From: Rhizobiales bacterium YIM 77505
GTDB lineage: Bacteria; Pseudomonadota; Alphaproteobacteria; Rhizobiales; Beijerinckiaceae
NCBI GenBank assembly: GCA_000745135.1
Contig: JQNH01000001.1
Span: 2,108,001 to 2,172,000 of the forward strand
Direction of reading: 5' to 3'
Length of the DNA: 64,000 nucleotides
The notes beneath the pieces are model-generated. The model worked only from the letters and a program-made list of their open reading frames with translations, searched no databases and was not told the DNA's origin. Position 1 is the first letter of the stretch. Each line of letters starts with the position of its first letter. A program made the translations under genes and the position numbers. Shown piece after piece: positions 28,080 through 37,179 of the stretch.

Positions 28080-29188
28080 AATTCGTTTACTTCACCCATT
28101 CGCTCGCCTCCTGCTGGAACCACGGGAACGCGCATTTCCTGCGCGGGGTGTTGCGCGAGCTCATCCTCCTCGGCCACGCGGTCGAGGTTTATGAACCGGC
28201 GGACGCCTGGAGCCTCGCAAACCTCCTGAAGGACCACGGCGAGACCGGGCTTGCGGCTTTTCGGAGGGCCTATCCCGAGCTCTCGTCCGTCGTCTACGAC
28301 AGGGACATCGATCTTGCGGCGATCCTGGAGGATGCCGAGGTCGTCATCGTGCATGAGTGGAACGAGCCCTGGCTCGTCAGCGCGATCGGCGCTTTGCGTC
28401 GACGGGGCGCCCGCTTCACGCTCTTGTTCCACGACACGCATCACCGCGCGGTCAGCGATCCTGGCGCCATGCGCGCTTACGACCTCGAAAGCTACGACGG
28501 CATTCTCGCATTCGGGGAAGCGCTAGCGGAGGTGTATCGCGCTTGGGGCTGGGGTGGGCGGGTATTCGTCTGGCACGAGGCCGCGGACACGCGCTTGTTT
28601 CGCCCGCCCGAGGAAGAGGAGGAACGCGCAGGTCTCGTCTGGATCGGCAATTGGGGAGATGAGGAACGAAGCGAGGAGCTGGAACGCTTCCTGCTGCGCC
28701 CCTCCCGGAGAGTGGGCCTGTCTCTCGACATCTTCGGCGTGCGCTATCCGGAACATGCGCTTGAAAAGCTGCAGGCTTACGGCGCGCGGTATCGCGGCTG
28801 GCTTCCCAATGCCGAGGCGCCGCACGTCTTCGCTCGCCACCTTGCCACCGTGCACGTGCCCAGGCGTTTCTACGTCGACCGGCTTCCCGGCATTCCGACC
28901 ATCCGCGTCTTCGAGGCGCTCGCCTGCGGTATCCCTCTGGTGAGCGCTCCCTGGCGCGATACGGAGGGTCTGTTTCGGCCCGGCGAAGACTTTCTCGTGG
29001 CGCGCGATGAGGACGAGATGGTGCGCCATCTGAGGGCTCTCAAAGAGGATCCCGAGCTGCGCGCGGCGCTCGCTGCGAACGGCTCCGCGGCCATTCACGC
29101 GCGGCACACCTGCGCCCACCGTGCAAGCGAGCTTGTCGCCTGCATCGACGCGATCCGATCGAACTCCCTCGCAGAGGTTACCGCATGA
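28076..29188 (+). CDS. CgeB-like glycosyltransferase (copy 2)
   Basis: A 370-residue GT-B type protein starting FVYFTHSLASCWNHGNAHFLRG after a GTG codon that overlaps the upstream stop. The C-terminal half has RRFYVDRLPGIPTIRVFEALACGIPLVSAPW in fragments and GEDFLVARDEDEM, as in CgeB/DUF3880-related glycosyltransferases. It is the most divergent of the four copies: it has extra acidic residues (EEEEER near residue 182) and lacks the YLGTY/LGNRLPDR signature of the others (WIGNWGDEERSEEL instead). The three plus-strand copies are adjacent and translationally coupled, as after tandem duplication. Acceptor and donor are unknown. Confidence 0.8.
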   Translation: MKFVYFTHSLASCWNHGNAHFLRGVLRELILLGHAVEVYEPADAWSLANLLKDHGETGLAAFRRAYPELSSVVYDRDIDLAAILEDAEVVIVHEWNEPWLVSAIGALRRRGARFTLLFHDTHHRAVSDPGAMRAYDLESYDGILAFGEALAEVYRAWGWGGRVFVWHEAADTRLFRPPEEEEERAGLVWIGNWGDEERSEELERFLLRPSRRVGLSLDIFGVRYPEHALEKLQAYGARYRGWLPNAEAPHVFARHLATVHVPRRFYVDRLPGIPTIRVFEALACGIPLVSAPWRDTEGLFRPGEDFLVARDEDEMVRHLRALKEDPELRAALAANGSAAIHARHTCAHRASELVACIDAIRSNSLAEVTA

Positions 29189-30279
29189 AGATCGCCTTCT
29201 ACGGCTCGAGCCTTCTGTCATCCTACTGGAACGGAGCCGCCACCTATTACCGTGGCCTCTTACGGGATCTCGCAGGACGGGGCTACCGGATCGTCTTTTT
29301 CGAGCCGGACGCCTTCGACCGCCAGCAACATCGCGACATCGATCCGCCGGAATGGGCTGAGTCGCGGGTGTATCCTGCGACGGAAGACGCCGTGCGCCGC
29401 GTCATCGCAGAAGCCGCCACGGCGGATGTCGTCGTGAAGGCCAGCGGCGTCGGCGTGTTCGACGACGTGTTGCTGGAGGGGGTCATCGCCGCTTCGCGCC
29501 CCGACGCCATCCGCATCTTCTGGGATGTGGATGCGGCGGCCACCCTCGCCGAGCTGAAGACGCAGCCGGACCATCCATTGCTGCGCGCGATGCCATCGCT
29601 CGATCTCGTTCTGACCTATGGCGGCGGACCGCCCGTCGTCGAGGCCTACGAGGCATTTGGCGCCCGGCGCTGCGTGCCGATCTACAACGCCCTCGACCCG
29701 ACCACTCACTTCCCGGTGCCGCCGGAGCCGCGCTTCGCCGCCGACCTCGCCTTTCTGGGCAATCGTCTACCCGACCGGGAGGCGCGCGTGGAAACCTTCT
29801 TTCTCGACGTGGCCGCGCGCCTTCCGAACAAGCGCTTCCTCATCGGCGGCAATGGCTGGGAGACGAAGATGATGCCGCCCAATGTGCGCCATGTGGGCCA
29901 CGTCTACAGCCACGAGCACAACGCCTTCAATACCAGCCCGCTTGCCGTGCTCAATATCGCCCGAGACAGCATGGCTGCCATGGGTTTCTCGCCAGCCACC
30001 CGCGTCTTCGAAGCCGCGGGAGCCGGCGGCTGCCTCATCACCGATGCCTGGGAAGGGATCGAGCTGTTCCTGACCCCCGACGAGGAGGTGCTCGTGGCGC
30101 GCGACGGCGCGGATGTGGCCGAGCATCTCCAGCAGCTTGATCTCTCACGAGCAAGAGCGATCGGCGAAGCCGCGCGCGCCCGGGTGCTGCGGGAACACAC
30201 CTATGCCTTGCGCGGCGCGCAGGTGGCCAAGATCCTCGAAGAGACGTCCGCGCAAAAGCGCGCGAGGAGCGCCGCATGA
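29185..30279 (+). CDS. CgeB-like glycosyltransferase (copy 3)
   Basis: A 364-residue relative of copies 1 and 4. It starts MKIAFYGSSLLSSYWNGAATYYRG; the mid-protein contains FWDVDAAATL and ADLAFLGNRLPDREARVE, and the donor site reads ATRVFEAAGAGGCLITDAWEGIELF. ATGA overlaps join it to both neighbours. The conserved Asp-x-Asp in FWDVDA aligns with YDLDTP and YDIDTP in copies 1 and 4, so this feature is probably functional in the family. Distinct spacing suggests a different acceptor rather than a redundant copy (inference). Confidence 0.82.
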   Translation: MKIAFYGSSLLSSYWNGAATYYRGLLRDLAGRGYRIVFFEPDAFDRQQHRDIDPPEWAESRVYPATEDAVRRVIAEAATADVVVKASGVGVFDDVLLEGVIAASRPDAIRIFWDVDAAATLAELKTQPDHPLLRAMPSLDLVLTYGGGPPVVEAYEAFGARRCVPIYNALDPTTHFPVPPEPRFAADLAFLGNRLPDREARVETFFLDVAARLPNKRFLIGGNGWETKMMPPNVRHVGHVYSHEHNAFNTSPLAVLNIARDSMAAMGFSPATRVFEAAGAGGCLITDAWEGIELFLTPDEEVLVARDGADVAEHLQQLDLSRARAIGEAARARVLREHTYALRGAQVAKILEETSAQKRARSAA

Positions 30280-31385
30280 GCGCCCGCATGCGGATCGTGG
30301 TCCTCGGGCTCAGCCTGTCCTCGTCCTGGGGCAATGGCCACGCCACCACCTATCGCGCGCTGCTCAAGGCGATGGCGCAACGCGGCCACGACATCCTGTT
30401 CCTTGAGCGGGACATGCCTTGGTACGCTGCCCATCGCGATCTTGTCTCGCCGGATTATTGCCGGCTCATTCTCTATGAAGACCTCGCCACCCTGCAAGCC
30501 CACGAGCGGACGGTGGCAGACGCGGACGCGGTCATCGTCGGCTCCTACGTGCCCGAGGGCGTCGCGGTCGGCCAATGGGTGCAGGCGACGGCGCGCGGCA
30601 CGACCGCCTTCTACGACATCGACACGCCCGTAACGCTTACCAAGCTCGCCCGGGGAGACTTCGAGTATCTCTCCCCTCGCCTCATCCCAGGCTACGACCT
30701 GTATTTGTCCTTCACCGGGGGACCGACGCTCGATCGCTTGATGCGTCAGTACGGCGCGCCCGATGCGCGCCCGCTCTACTGCTCCGTGGACCCGGAAGCT
30801 TATCACGCGCGCCAGGTTCCCGTCCGATGGGATCTCAGTTATCTCGGTACCTACAGCCCGGATCGGCAGCCGACGCTCGAGCGTCTGCTGATCGAGCCGG
30901 CGCGGCGCGCGCCGCATCTCAAATTCGCTGTCGCCGGACCGCTCTATCCGGCGGACATCGCCTGGCCCGAGAACGTGGAGCGCCTCGACCACGTTGCGCC
31001 GGCCGATCATCCGGCCTTCTATGCCGCGAGCCGCTTCACGCTCAACGTCACGCGCGCCGACATGATCAAGGCGGGCTTCAGCCCAAGCGTGCGTCTCTTC
31101 GAGGCGGCTGCCGTCGGTTGCCCGATCATTTCCGATGCCTGGCCCGGACTTGAAACGATCCTCGTGCCAGGACGGGAGATCGTGCTCGCTCAAACGGCAG
31201 ACGCCGTTCTCGACGTCATCGACGGCTGGCCTGAGGGTCGGCGGCAAGCCCTTCTGGCCGCGGCGCGGCAACGCGTCCTCGGCGCCCATACGGCCGCGCA
31301 CCGGGCGCAGGAGCTCGAGGAGCATCTGCTTCGGGCTCGTCGCAACAGGCGCGATGCTCGGCAAAACCGAAGAGTCGTCGCGTGA
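30276..31385 (+). CDS. CgeB-like glycosyltransferase (copy 4)
   Basis: A 369-residue GT-B protein and the closest relative of copy 1 on the opposite arm. Shared features include SSSWGNGHAT near the start, ERDMPWYAAHRDL, FYDIDTPVTLTKLA, SFTGGPTLD and LSYLGTYSPDRQ, then VRLFEAAAVGCPIISDAWPGLE. An Arg-rich C-terminal tail follows the last helix. It is coupled to copy 3 by ATGA; after its stop 108 bp separate it from the next SDR, so an internal promoter may begin there. Confidence 0.83.
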   Translation: MSARMRIVVLGLSLSSSWGNGHATTYRALLKAMAQRGHDILFLERDMPWYAAHRDLVSPDYCRLILYEDLATLQAHERTVADADAVIVGSYVPEGVAVGQWVQATARGTTAFYDIDTPVTLTKLARGDFEYLSPRLIPGYDLYLSFTGGPTLDRLMRQYGAPDARPLYCSVDPEAYHARQVPVRWDLSYLGTYSPDRQPTLERLLIEPARRAPHLKFAVAGPLYPADIAWPENVERLDHVAPADHPAFYAASRFTLNVTRADMIKAGFSPSVRLFEAAAVGCPIISDAWPGLETILVPGREIVLAQTADAVLDVIDGWPEGRRQALLAAARQRVLGAHTAAHRAQELEEHLLRARRNRRDARQNRRVVA

Positions 31386-31493
31386 GGCGCGTGAATCATT
31401 TCCGCAGCGAGGCAACCAAGCCAAGCTGCAGGCGTTAGGTAAGTACAATTATTTCGCGACCAGCGTCGGGCGCGAAGACCGAGAGGGACGCTC

Positions 31494-32558
31494 ATGAGGA
31501 ATGGGAGAGCTAGGCTCGTTCTCGTCGCCGGTGGAGCGGGATTCATCGGATCCCATCTCTGCGACGCGCTGCTCGCTCAAGGCGCACGCGTCCTGTGCGT
31601 GGACAATTTCCAGACCGGCCGGCCTGAGAACATCGCTCATCTTGAAAGAGAACCGGGCTTCGACGTCATCGATGCGGACATCATTGAGCCGCTCGGAGCC
31701 GAGCAGCTGCCGCCGCGTATTCAGCTTGACGCGATCTACAATCTGGCCTGTGCCGCCTCGCCTCCCCATTACCAGGCCGATCCTGAGCACACCATGCTCA
31801 CCAACGTGGTGGGGACCCGTAATCTCCTGGCGCTCGCGAAGGCGCACAAGGCATGCTTTCTCCTCGCCTCCACGAGCGAGGTCTATGGAGACCCAGACGT
31901 TCATCCTCAGAAGGAAAGCTATTGCGGCAACGTCAATCCGACCGGCCCGCGGGCTTGCTACGACGAGGGAAAGCGGGCGGCCGAGGCCCTGACCTTCGAC
32001 TACCGGCGGATGGCGCGGGCCGATGTCAGGGTCGCGCGGATCTTCAACACCTATGGGCCACGCATGCGCCCGGACGACGGTCGGGTGGTCTCCAACTTCA
32101 TCACTCAAGCTCTCGCCGGCAGGGACATTACGGTCTATGGCAATGGCGAGCAGACGCGCTCCTTCTGCTATGTCGAGGACCTCGTCGATGGGCTGATGCG
32201 GCTCATGGTCCACGAGGGTGATGAGATCGGCCCGGTCAACCTCGGCAATCCGACGGAGCTCACAGTGAACGAGCTCGTCACCCGCATCCTCGCCCTCACC
32301 GGCTCACCTTCCCGGGTTGTGACCCGCCCGCTACCGATTGATGATCCGCGCCGTCGCCGGCCGGACATCACGGTAGCGACCCAGGTCCTTGGCTGGAGAC
32401 CTCGTGTGTCTCTGGAGGAAGGGTTGAAAGCGACCATCGCGTGGTTCGCCGAGGACGAGCGGCGCGCGAAGCCTCCTGCGTCCCGACGGGCGCAGAGCGC
32501 TGGCCGAGGGAAGGCGCGCCCGAACGGGGCTGCGGCAGCGCCCGCCTCCATCTCCTAG
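31494..32558 (+). CDS. UDP-glucuronate decarboxylase-like SDR (UDP-xylose synthase type)
   Basis: A 354-residue extended [18 protein letters not shown] is the NAD site; the segments [15 protein letters not shown] and STSEVYGDP and the catalytic YDEGK at about 156-160, then [10 protein letters not shown], strongly recall UDP-glucuronate decarboxylase (UXS), which makes UDP-xylose. The C-terminal 35 residues are an Ala/Arg/Pro-rich tail beyond the family end. UDP-glucose dehydrogenase, which supplies UDP-glucuronate, is two genes downstream. A xylose residue would also fit the xylosidase-like gene of the other arm (inference). Start is the ATG at 31494; the upstream GGGACGCTC gives only a weak ribosome binding site. 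Confidence 0.85.
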   Translation: MRNGRARLVLVAGGAGFIGSHLCDALLAQGARVLCVDNFQTGRPENIAHLEREPGFDVIDADIIEPLGAEQLPPRIQLDAIYNLACAASPPHYQADPEHTMLTNVVGTRNLLALAKAHKACFLLASTSEVYGDPDVHPQKESYCGNVNPTGPRACYDEGKRAAEALTFDYRRMARADVRVARIFNTYGPRMRPDDGRVVSNFITQALAGRDITVYGNGEQTRSFCYVEDLVDGLMRLMVHEGDEIGPVNLGNPTELTVNELVTRILALTGSPSRVVTRPLPIDDPRRRRPDITVATQVLGWRPRVSLEEGLKATIAWFAEDERRAKPPASRRAQSAGRGKARPNGAAAAPASIS

Positions 32559-32592
32559 AGCCCGCGCAGGGGCTGACCGGCAGAGTGGCGTT

Positions 32593-34398
32593 GTGCTGGT
32601 TTATGGCGACGATGAACTCACCCAGGACGCATGGGAGAAGATCGCTCGCCTTGATGAGGCGATTGCCCTTACCTGGAAGATGCCTCCGGGGATCGAACGT
32701 CACGCGGCGCTGGTCGCGACCTTCATTGAAGCCGGGGAGCTCCTGCAAGGGGTCGCGGACCATGAATTCTCTGAGGTCGGCCAAGACGCTCCGTCCGCCT
32801 GGCAGGACCACCTGACGGGCGTGCTCATCGGGATCGCCCGCGCCGTCGGCCGATCGTGGGAAACCGGCTTTGCTACTCTCGGCGCTTCCCCTGCCATCGT
32901 CGAAAGGCTCGAAGCGGCAAGGCCCCTCGCCAAACATCTTCTGATCAGACGACCGGAAGGATTTGCCTTTTACGCGCTCTACCCGGAGTGCTTCTTCACG
33001 GCGGGACGGAAGTTCCTCGGTCGTGGGCTGAGCGTGGTCGGGCTGCGCAGCATCGGGACGACGCTCGCCGCAGCCGTTGCCGCAGGTGCCGGCCAGGATC
33101 GCTTCGTCACGGTTCGGCCCACCGGCGACCCGTTTCGCCGGCGAGTGGCCGTGTCGGAGGCTCTGGCTTCGCGCATTCTTTCGGATCAAGAGGCGGCCGT
33201 CGGCATCGTCGACGAAGGCCCCGGTCTCTCCGGAAGCTCCTTCGGCTGCATCGCCGACGAGGTTGAGGAGCGCGGCGTCAGCCCTGAGCGCATCCACTTC
33301 TTCCCGAGCCACGGCGGCGAGCCTGGACCCGAGGCCTCGGAACGCCACCGTGATCGGTGGCGCCGCGCCCCGCGGCACGTGGTGTCCTTCGATGCTGCCA
33401 TCCTCGAGACGGACGTCGGCCCTCGGCGTTTCGAACGCTGGTTCACCGATCTCGTGGGCTCCCCCGCCGAACCGCCGCTCGACCTTTCTGGCGGGACCTG
33501 GCGAAGCCTCGTTTACGGATCGTCCCGCGAATGGCCCCCTGCCCATGTTCAGCAGGAGCGGCGCAAATTCCTCTTGAGAACCGAGACTGGCCCCTGGCTG
33601 GTGAGGTTTGCAGGACTCGGCCGCTACGGTGCCGACAAGCTCGAGCTCGCGGAGCAGCTGGCCTCCGCAGGTCTGGTCCCGCCGGTTGCCGGATTGCGAC
33701 ACGGTTTTACTGTCGAGCGATGGCTCGAGCGGGCCGTGCCCCTCCCCTGTGCAATCATCGACCGCCGCGGTCTCATCGAGCATGTCGGGTGTTATCTCGG
33801 CTTCCGGGCGGCGCATCTTCGGGTGAGCGAGGCTGGCGGCGCTTCTCCCGCTCGGCTCCTCGAGATGGCGCGCAGGAACTGCGCGCTGGCCCTTGGCGAG
33901 CAGGCTGCCGTCGGTCTCAGCCGCTGGGACGCGGTCCTGCCGCGACTTGAGCGCACCTCGGTTCGCGTGAGGACGGATAACCGGCTGCACGCCTGGGAAT
34001 GGCTCGTCCACAGCGGCCGCCTCCTCAAGACGGACGCCCTCGACCACCACGCCGGCCACGATCTGATCGGATGCCAGGACATCGCGTGGGACATTGCAGG
34101 CGCCAGCGTGGAGCTTGAGCTCTCCCGCGAGGAAAGGGACGCGCTCTGCACGATTGTCGAGCGCGAATCGAGGCGGCTGGTCGATCCCCAGGCCGTCGCC
34201 TTCCTCACACCATGCTATCTTGCCTTCCAGCTTGGCTGGTTCAGCCTGGCCGCTTACGCTCTGTCCAGCATGGCCGGGGAGGCTTTTCGGTTGCGGAAGG
34301 CGGCCGAGCGCTACAAAGAAGGCCTGCGTGCCTGCCTCGATCCTCCCGACGGATCGGGGTCTTTTCACCCTGACCGTTCGACTCTGCTTAGGGGATAG
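32593..34398 (+). CDS. uncharacterised protein with phosphoribosyltransferase-like and kinase-like halves
   Basis: A 601-residue protein I cannot name. The N-terminal half (about 10-290) has a conserved-looking PPGIERHAALVATFIEAGEL block, then VVGLRSIGTTLAAAVAAG (about 148-165) and VGIVDEGPGLSGSSF (about 200-215). The latter two resemble the substrate loop and the PRPP loop of type I phosphoribosyltransferases. The C-terminal half (about 300-520) reads like a degenerate aminoglycoside-phosphotransferase-type kinase: FLLRTETGPWLVRFAG, then LDHHAGHDLIGCQDIAWDIAGA near 485-505. Start is a GTG at 32593 without a strong ribosome binding site. It lies between the UXS-like gene and ugd, so a part in the glycan pathway is likely but undefined. 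Confidence 0.6.
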   Translation: MLVYGDDELTQDAWEKIARLDEAIALTWKMPPGIERHAALVATFIEAGELLQGVADHEFSEVGQDAPSAWQDHLTGVLIGIARAVGRSWETGFATLGASPAIVERLEAARPLAKHLLIRRPEGFAFYALYPECFFTAGRKFLGRGLSVVGLRSIGTTLAAAVAAGAGQDRFVTVRPTGDPFRRRVAVSEALASRILSDQEAAVGIVDEGPGLSGSSFGCIADEVEERGVSPERIHFFPSHGGEPGPEASERHRDRWRRAPRHVVSFDAAILETDVGPRRFERWFTDLVGSPAEPPLDLSGGTWRSLVYGSSREWPPAHVQQERRKFLLRTETGPWLVRFAGLGRYGADKLELAEQLASAGLVPPVAGLRHGFTVERWLERAVPLPCAIIDRRGLIEHVGCYLGFRAAHLRVSEAGGASPARLLEMARRNCALALGEQAAVGLSRWDAVLPRLERTSVRVRTDNRLHAWEWLVHSGRLLKTDALDHHAGHDLIGCQDIAWDIAGASVELELSREERDALCTIVERESRRLVDPQAVAFLTPCYLAFQLGWFSLAAYALSSMAGEAFRLRKAAERYKEGLRACLDPPDGSGSFHPDRSTLLRG

Positions 34399-34401
34399 CC
34401 C

Positions 34402-35766
34402 ATGCGCGTCGCGATCATCGGCTCCGGCTATGTGGGGCTCGTCTCCGGTGCCTGTTTTGCCGATTTCGGCCATGTCGTGTGCTGCGTCGACAAGGACGAG
34501 ACCAAGATCGAGGCCCTCCGCCGGGGCGAAATCCCCATCTTCGAGCCGGGCTTGTCCGATCTTGTCGCCAAGAACGTGCGCGCGGGGCGCCTCTCCTTCG
34601 CCACCGAGCTCGCCGAGCCGGTGCGAACCGCCGAGGCGGTGTTCATCGCGGTGGGCACCCCTTCCCGCCGGGGCGACGGGTTTGCGGACCTCTCATACGT
34701 CTATCAGGCCGCCCGCGAAATTGCCGCAGCCCTCGAGGGCTATACGGTGGTCGTCACCAAGTCGACGGTGCCGGTCGGCACGGGCGATGAGGTGGAGCGC
34801 ATCATCCGCGAGACGGCGCCGCGCGCTTCGTTCGCAGTCGTCTCGAACCCCGAATTCCTGCGCGAAGGAGCAGCGATCGCCGACTTCAAGCGGCCCGATC
34901 GCATCGTCATCGGCGCGGAGGACGAGCGGGCAAGGGCCGTGATGAGCGAGCTCTATCGGCCCCTTTACCTCAACCAGGCGCCCATCCTCTTCACCTCGCG
35001 CCGCACGGCCGAGCTGACCAAATACGCCGCCAACGCGTTCCTTGCGACCAAGATCACCTTCATCAACGAGATCGCCGACTTGTGCGAGAAGGTCGGCGCC
35101 AACGTCCAGGAGGTGGCCCGCGGCATTGGCCTCGACAACCGCATCGGCACGAAGTTCCTCCACGCTGGCCCTGGCTTCGGCGGCTCCTGCTTCCCGAAGG
35201 ACACGCTTGCCCTCATCAAGACGGCGCAGGATTACGGCGCGCCGATCCGCATCGTGGAGACGGTGGTCGCAGTGAACGACCAGCGGAAGCGCGCCATGGC
35301 CCGCAAGGTGATCGCCGCCTGCGGCGGCAGCGTCCGCGGCAAGCGCATCGCCATCCTTGGACTCACCTTCAAGCCCAACACCGACGACATGCGCGAGGCG
35401 CCCTCGCTCGCCATCATCACCGCCCTGCAGGATGCCGGCGCGACCATCCGCGCCTATGATCCGGAAGGCATGGAGCAAGCGAAGCGGCTCCTCGAGGGCG
35501 TGGACTACGCCGAGGACGCCTATGCCTGCGCGGACGGAGCCGACGCCCTCGTCCTGGTCACCGAATGGGACGCCTTCCGGGCCCTCGACTTCGCCCGGCT
35601 GAAGAGGCTGCTCAAGAGCCCGATCCTGGTCGACCTGAGGAACATCTATCCGCCGGGCGAGGCCGAAAAGCACGGCTTCACCTATGTCAGCGTCGGACGC
35701 GCCTCAGCCGAGGAGGCCGGTGTCGAACTCATCGATCTGGCGGAGCGTCGAAAAGCACGCCTGTGA
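34402..35766 (+). CDS. ugd: UDP-glucose 6-dehydrogenase
   Basis: Oxidises UDP-glucose to UDP-glucuronate with two NAD. The protein has 454 residues. N-terminal Rossmann VAIIGSGYVGLVSGACFADFG (in part), the linker KFLHAGPGFGGSCFPKDT with the catalytic Cys at about 263, and the C-terminal GLTFKPNTDDMREAPSL are all typical. It begins 3 bp after the stop of the 601-residue protein and ends the plus arm. UDP-glucuronate would feed the UXS-like decarboxylase or be transferred directly. Confident assignment. Confidence 0.96.
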   Translation: MRVAIIGSGYVGLVSGACFADFGHVVCCVDKDETKIEALRRGEIPIFEPGLSDLVAKNVRAGRLSFATELAEPVRTAEAVFIAVGTPSRRGDGFADLSYVYQAAREIAAALEGYTVVVTKSTVPVGTGDEVERIIRETAPRASFAVVSNPEFLREGAAIADFKRPDRIVIGAEDERARAVMSELYRPLYLNQAPILFTSRRTAELTKYAANAFLATKITFINEIADLCEKVGANVQEVARGIGLDNRIGTKFLHAGPGFGGSCFPKDTLALIKTAQDYGAPIRIVETVVAVNDQRKRAMARKVIAACGGSVRGKRIAILGLTFKPNTDDMREAPSLAIITALQDAGATIRAYDPEGMEQAKRLLEGVDYAEDAYACADGADALVLVTEWDAFRALDFARLKRLLKSPILVDLRNIYPPGEAEKHGFTYVSVGRASAEEAGVELIDLAERRKARL

Positions 35767-35813
35767 CGGCGAAGCGCGGCGGCAGGGTCGTCGCGGAACG
35801 GACCGCAGGACGA

Positions 35814-35906
35814 TGGCGGAGACGGAGGGATTCGAACCCTCGATACGGCTTTTGACCGTATAACGGTTTAGCAAACCGCCGCCTTCAGCCTCTCGGCCAC
35901 GTCTCC
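35814..35906 (-). tRNA. tRNA-Ser(GCT), CCA encoded
   Basis: On the minus strand a 90-nt class II tRNA with a long variable arm is followed by an encoded CCA (35814-35816). Acceptor GGAGACG pairs with CGTCTCC, the T-loop reads GGTTCGAATCC and the anticodon loop TTTGCTAAAC gives anticodon GCT, reading AGC/AGT serine codons. It sits just after ugd, on the opposite strand, and marks the end of the glycan cluster. Confidence 0.96.
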
Positions 35907-35978
35907 GTTGGCGGTGCGTGCTCTATGCCCGACCGCCCCTTGCTTGACAAGCGCCAGGGCGCGCCAGAGCGAGGCCTC

Positions 35979-36794
35979 CTACCAGGGAGCCCGGCCCGGC
36001 GCGGCGGCACGCCCCTCGCCAGCCTTGGCCAGCTTGCGCCGCTCATAGTGCTTCGCCACCCGCAGATGTCGCGAGATGGCGTAGTTCATGGCGGTGAGGA
36101 AGCCGTAGACGCCGCGGACAAAATGCCGCCGGCCGATATAGGCCTTCAAGAAATTCGCCGGCAGCTCGAAGAAAATGCGCCAGGTTGGAATCTCGATCCC
36201 GCGCAGCTCGAGGTCTCGCGCCTGCTGGTCGGAATAACGGTTGAGCTTGTCGAGCTGATCGCCAAGCGAACGCACGGAATAGTGATGGATTACGGTCTTG
36301 AGCCGGCCCGGCTTGACGCCGGGCGCGAGGTCGACCCGGTCATGGACGAGCGAGGGCGAATAGCGGCCCTTGTCCTTGCGGTAGAGCCGCACGGGCCACA
36401 GCGTGTAGGCCCAAGGGTGGGGCTTCTCCTCTCCCGGGAAGATTTCGGCGATGCCGAGCTTGTAGGCGGGGCGGGGCGGCTCGCTCGTGGAGAAGAGCGC
36501 GCGGATCTCCGCCGCGAGCGGCGGGGGCACGACCTCGTCGGCATCGACGTTCAGAAGCCAGTCGTAGCGGCACTGCTCTTCCGCAAAGCGCTTCTGCGGC
36601 CCGTAGCCCGGCCAAGGATTGAAGATCACGCGCGCCCCAAGCGCTTCGGCGATGCTCTGCGTGCCGTCGGTTGAGCCAGAATCAACGACGACGAGATCGT
36701 CCGTGAGGTCGCGAACGGCGCGGATCGTATCGCCGATGCGGTCGGCCTCATCCTTGGCGATGATGAAGACGGAGAGAGGAAGCGCGGCGTTCAT
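35979..36794 (-). CDS. glycosyltransferase family 2 (LPS core WaaE/KdtX type)
   Basis: A 271-residue inverting GT2. SVFIIAKDEADRIGDTI starts the GT-A fold, DDLVVVDSGSTDGTQ carries the first Asp and LLNVDADEVVPP the DxD metal site. VIHHYSVRSLGDQLDKLNRY and a membrane-associated C-terminal helix (residues about 205-235) match the WaaE/KdtX group, which adds a sugar to the inner LPS core on the cytoplasmic face. It stands alone on the minus strand. Only 54 bp separate its start from the degenerate tRNA-Phe copy at 36849, so its promoter is at the edge of the possible insert. Confidence 0.87.
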   Translation of the reverse strand: MNAALPLSVFIIAKDEADRIGDTIRAVRDLTDDLVVVDSGSTDGTQSIAEALGARVIFNPWPGYGPQKRFAEEQCRYDWLLNVDADEVVPPPLAAEIRALFSTSEPPRPAYKLGIAEIFPGEEKPHPWAYTLWPVRLYRKDKGRYSPSLVHDRVDLAPGVKPGRLKTVIHHYSVRSLGDQLDKLNRYSDQQARDLELRGIEIPTWRIFFELPANFLKAYIGRRHFVRGVYGFLTAMNYAISRHLRVAKHYERRKLAKAGEGRAAAPGRAPW

Positions 36795-36848
36795 GCGGCT
36801 GTGGCGGCCCGTCCGGCCTCTCGCGGGAACGCCTCAACACATCAGATG

Positions 36849-36872
36849 GATGGTGCCCAGGGACGGGACCGA
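36849..36872. repeat. degenerate copy of the tRNA-Phe 3' end (candidate attachment site)
   Basis: The 24 bp here match 21 of 24 positions of 39085-39108, the 3' end of the intact tRNA-Phe gene, in the same orientation, beginning with the shared 14-mer GATGGTGCCCAGGG. A partial direct repeat of a tRNA 3' end about 2.2 kb from the intact gene is the pattern left by site-specific integration into a tRNA. Confidence 0.6.
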
Positions 36873-37179
36873 GAAATATAGCAATTTCAAGCACTTAGCA
36901 AAAGGTTGAGATCGCATATTTCCCCGTATTTCCCCGTTCACAGTTCCCAACCCTTTTGAGGGGTTCGAACTGATCAAACCAGCGCGGTGGATTGTCGCAG
37001 GACAGGTACAAGACCGTTTTACCCAGGGTACTTCGTCATCAACCCAGCCGCCGACCGTCCGGATAGACGAACAGCCGCTGCTTGCTGACGATCCCTTAGG
37101 CCCAACAGACGCCGACCGCCACCTTCGACCGGGCCGCAGCCGCCCGGAACTGCGTCTGGTTCGGGGGCGGCTCGACCTA

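Noticed and set aside
32368-34473. 701-codon minus-strand frame antisense to the 601-residue protein
   Set aside because: The plus-strand frame fits the operon, carries motifs and joins ugd with a 3-bp gap; the minus frame has none.
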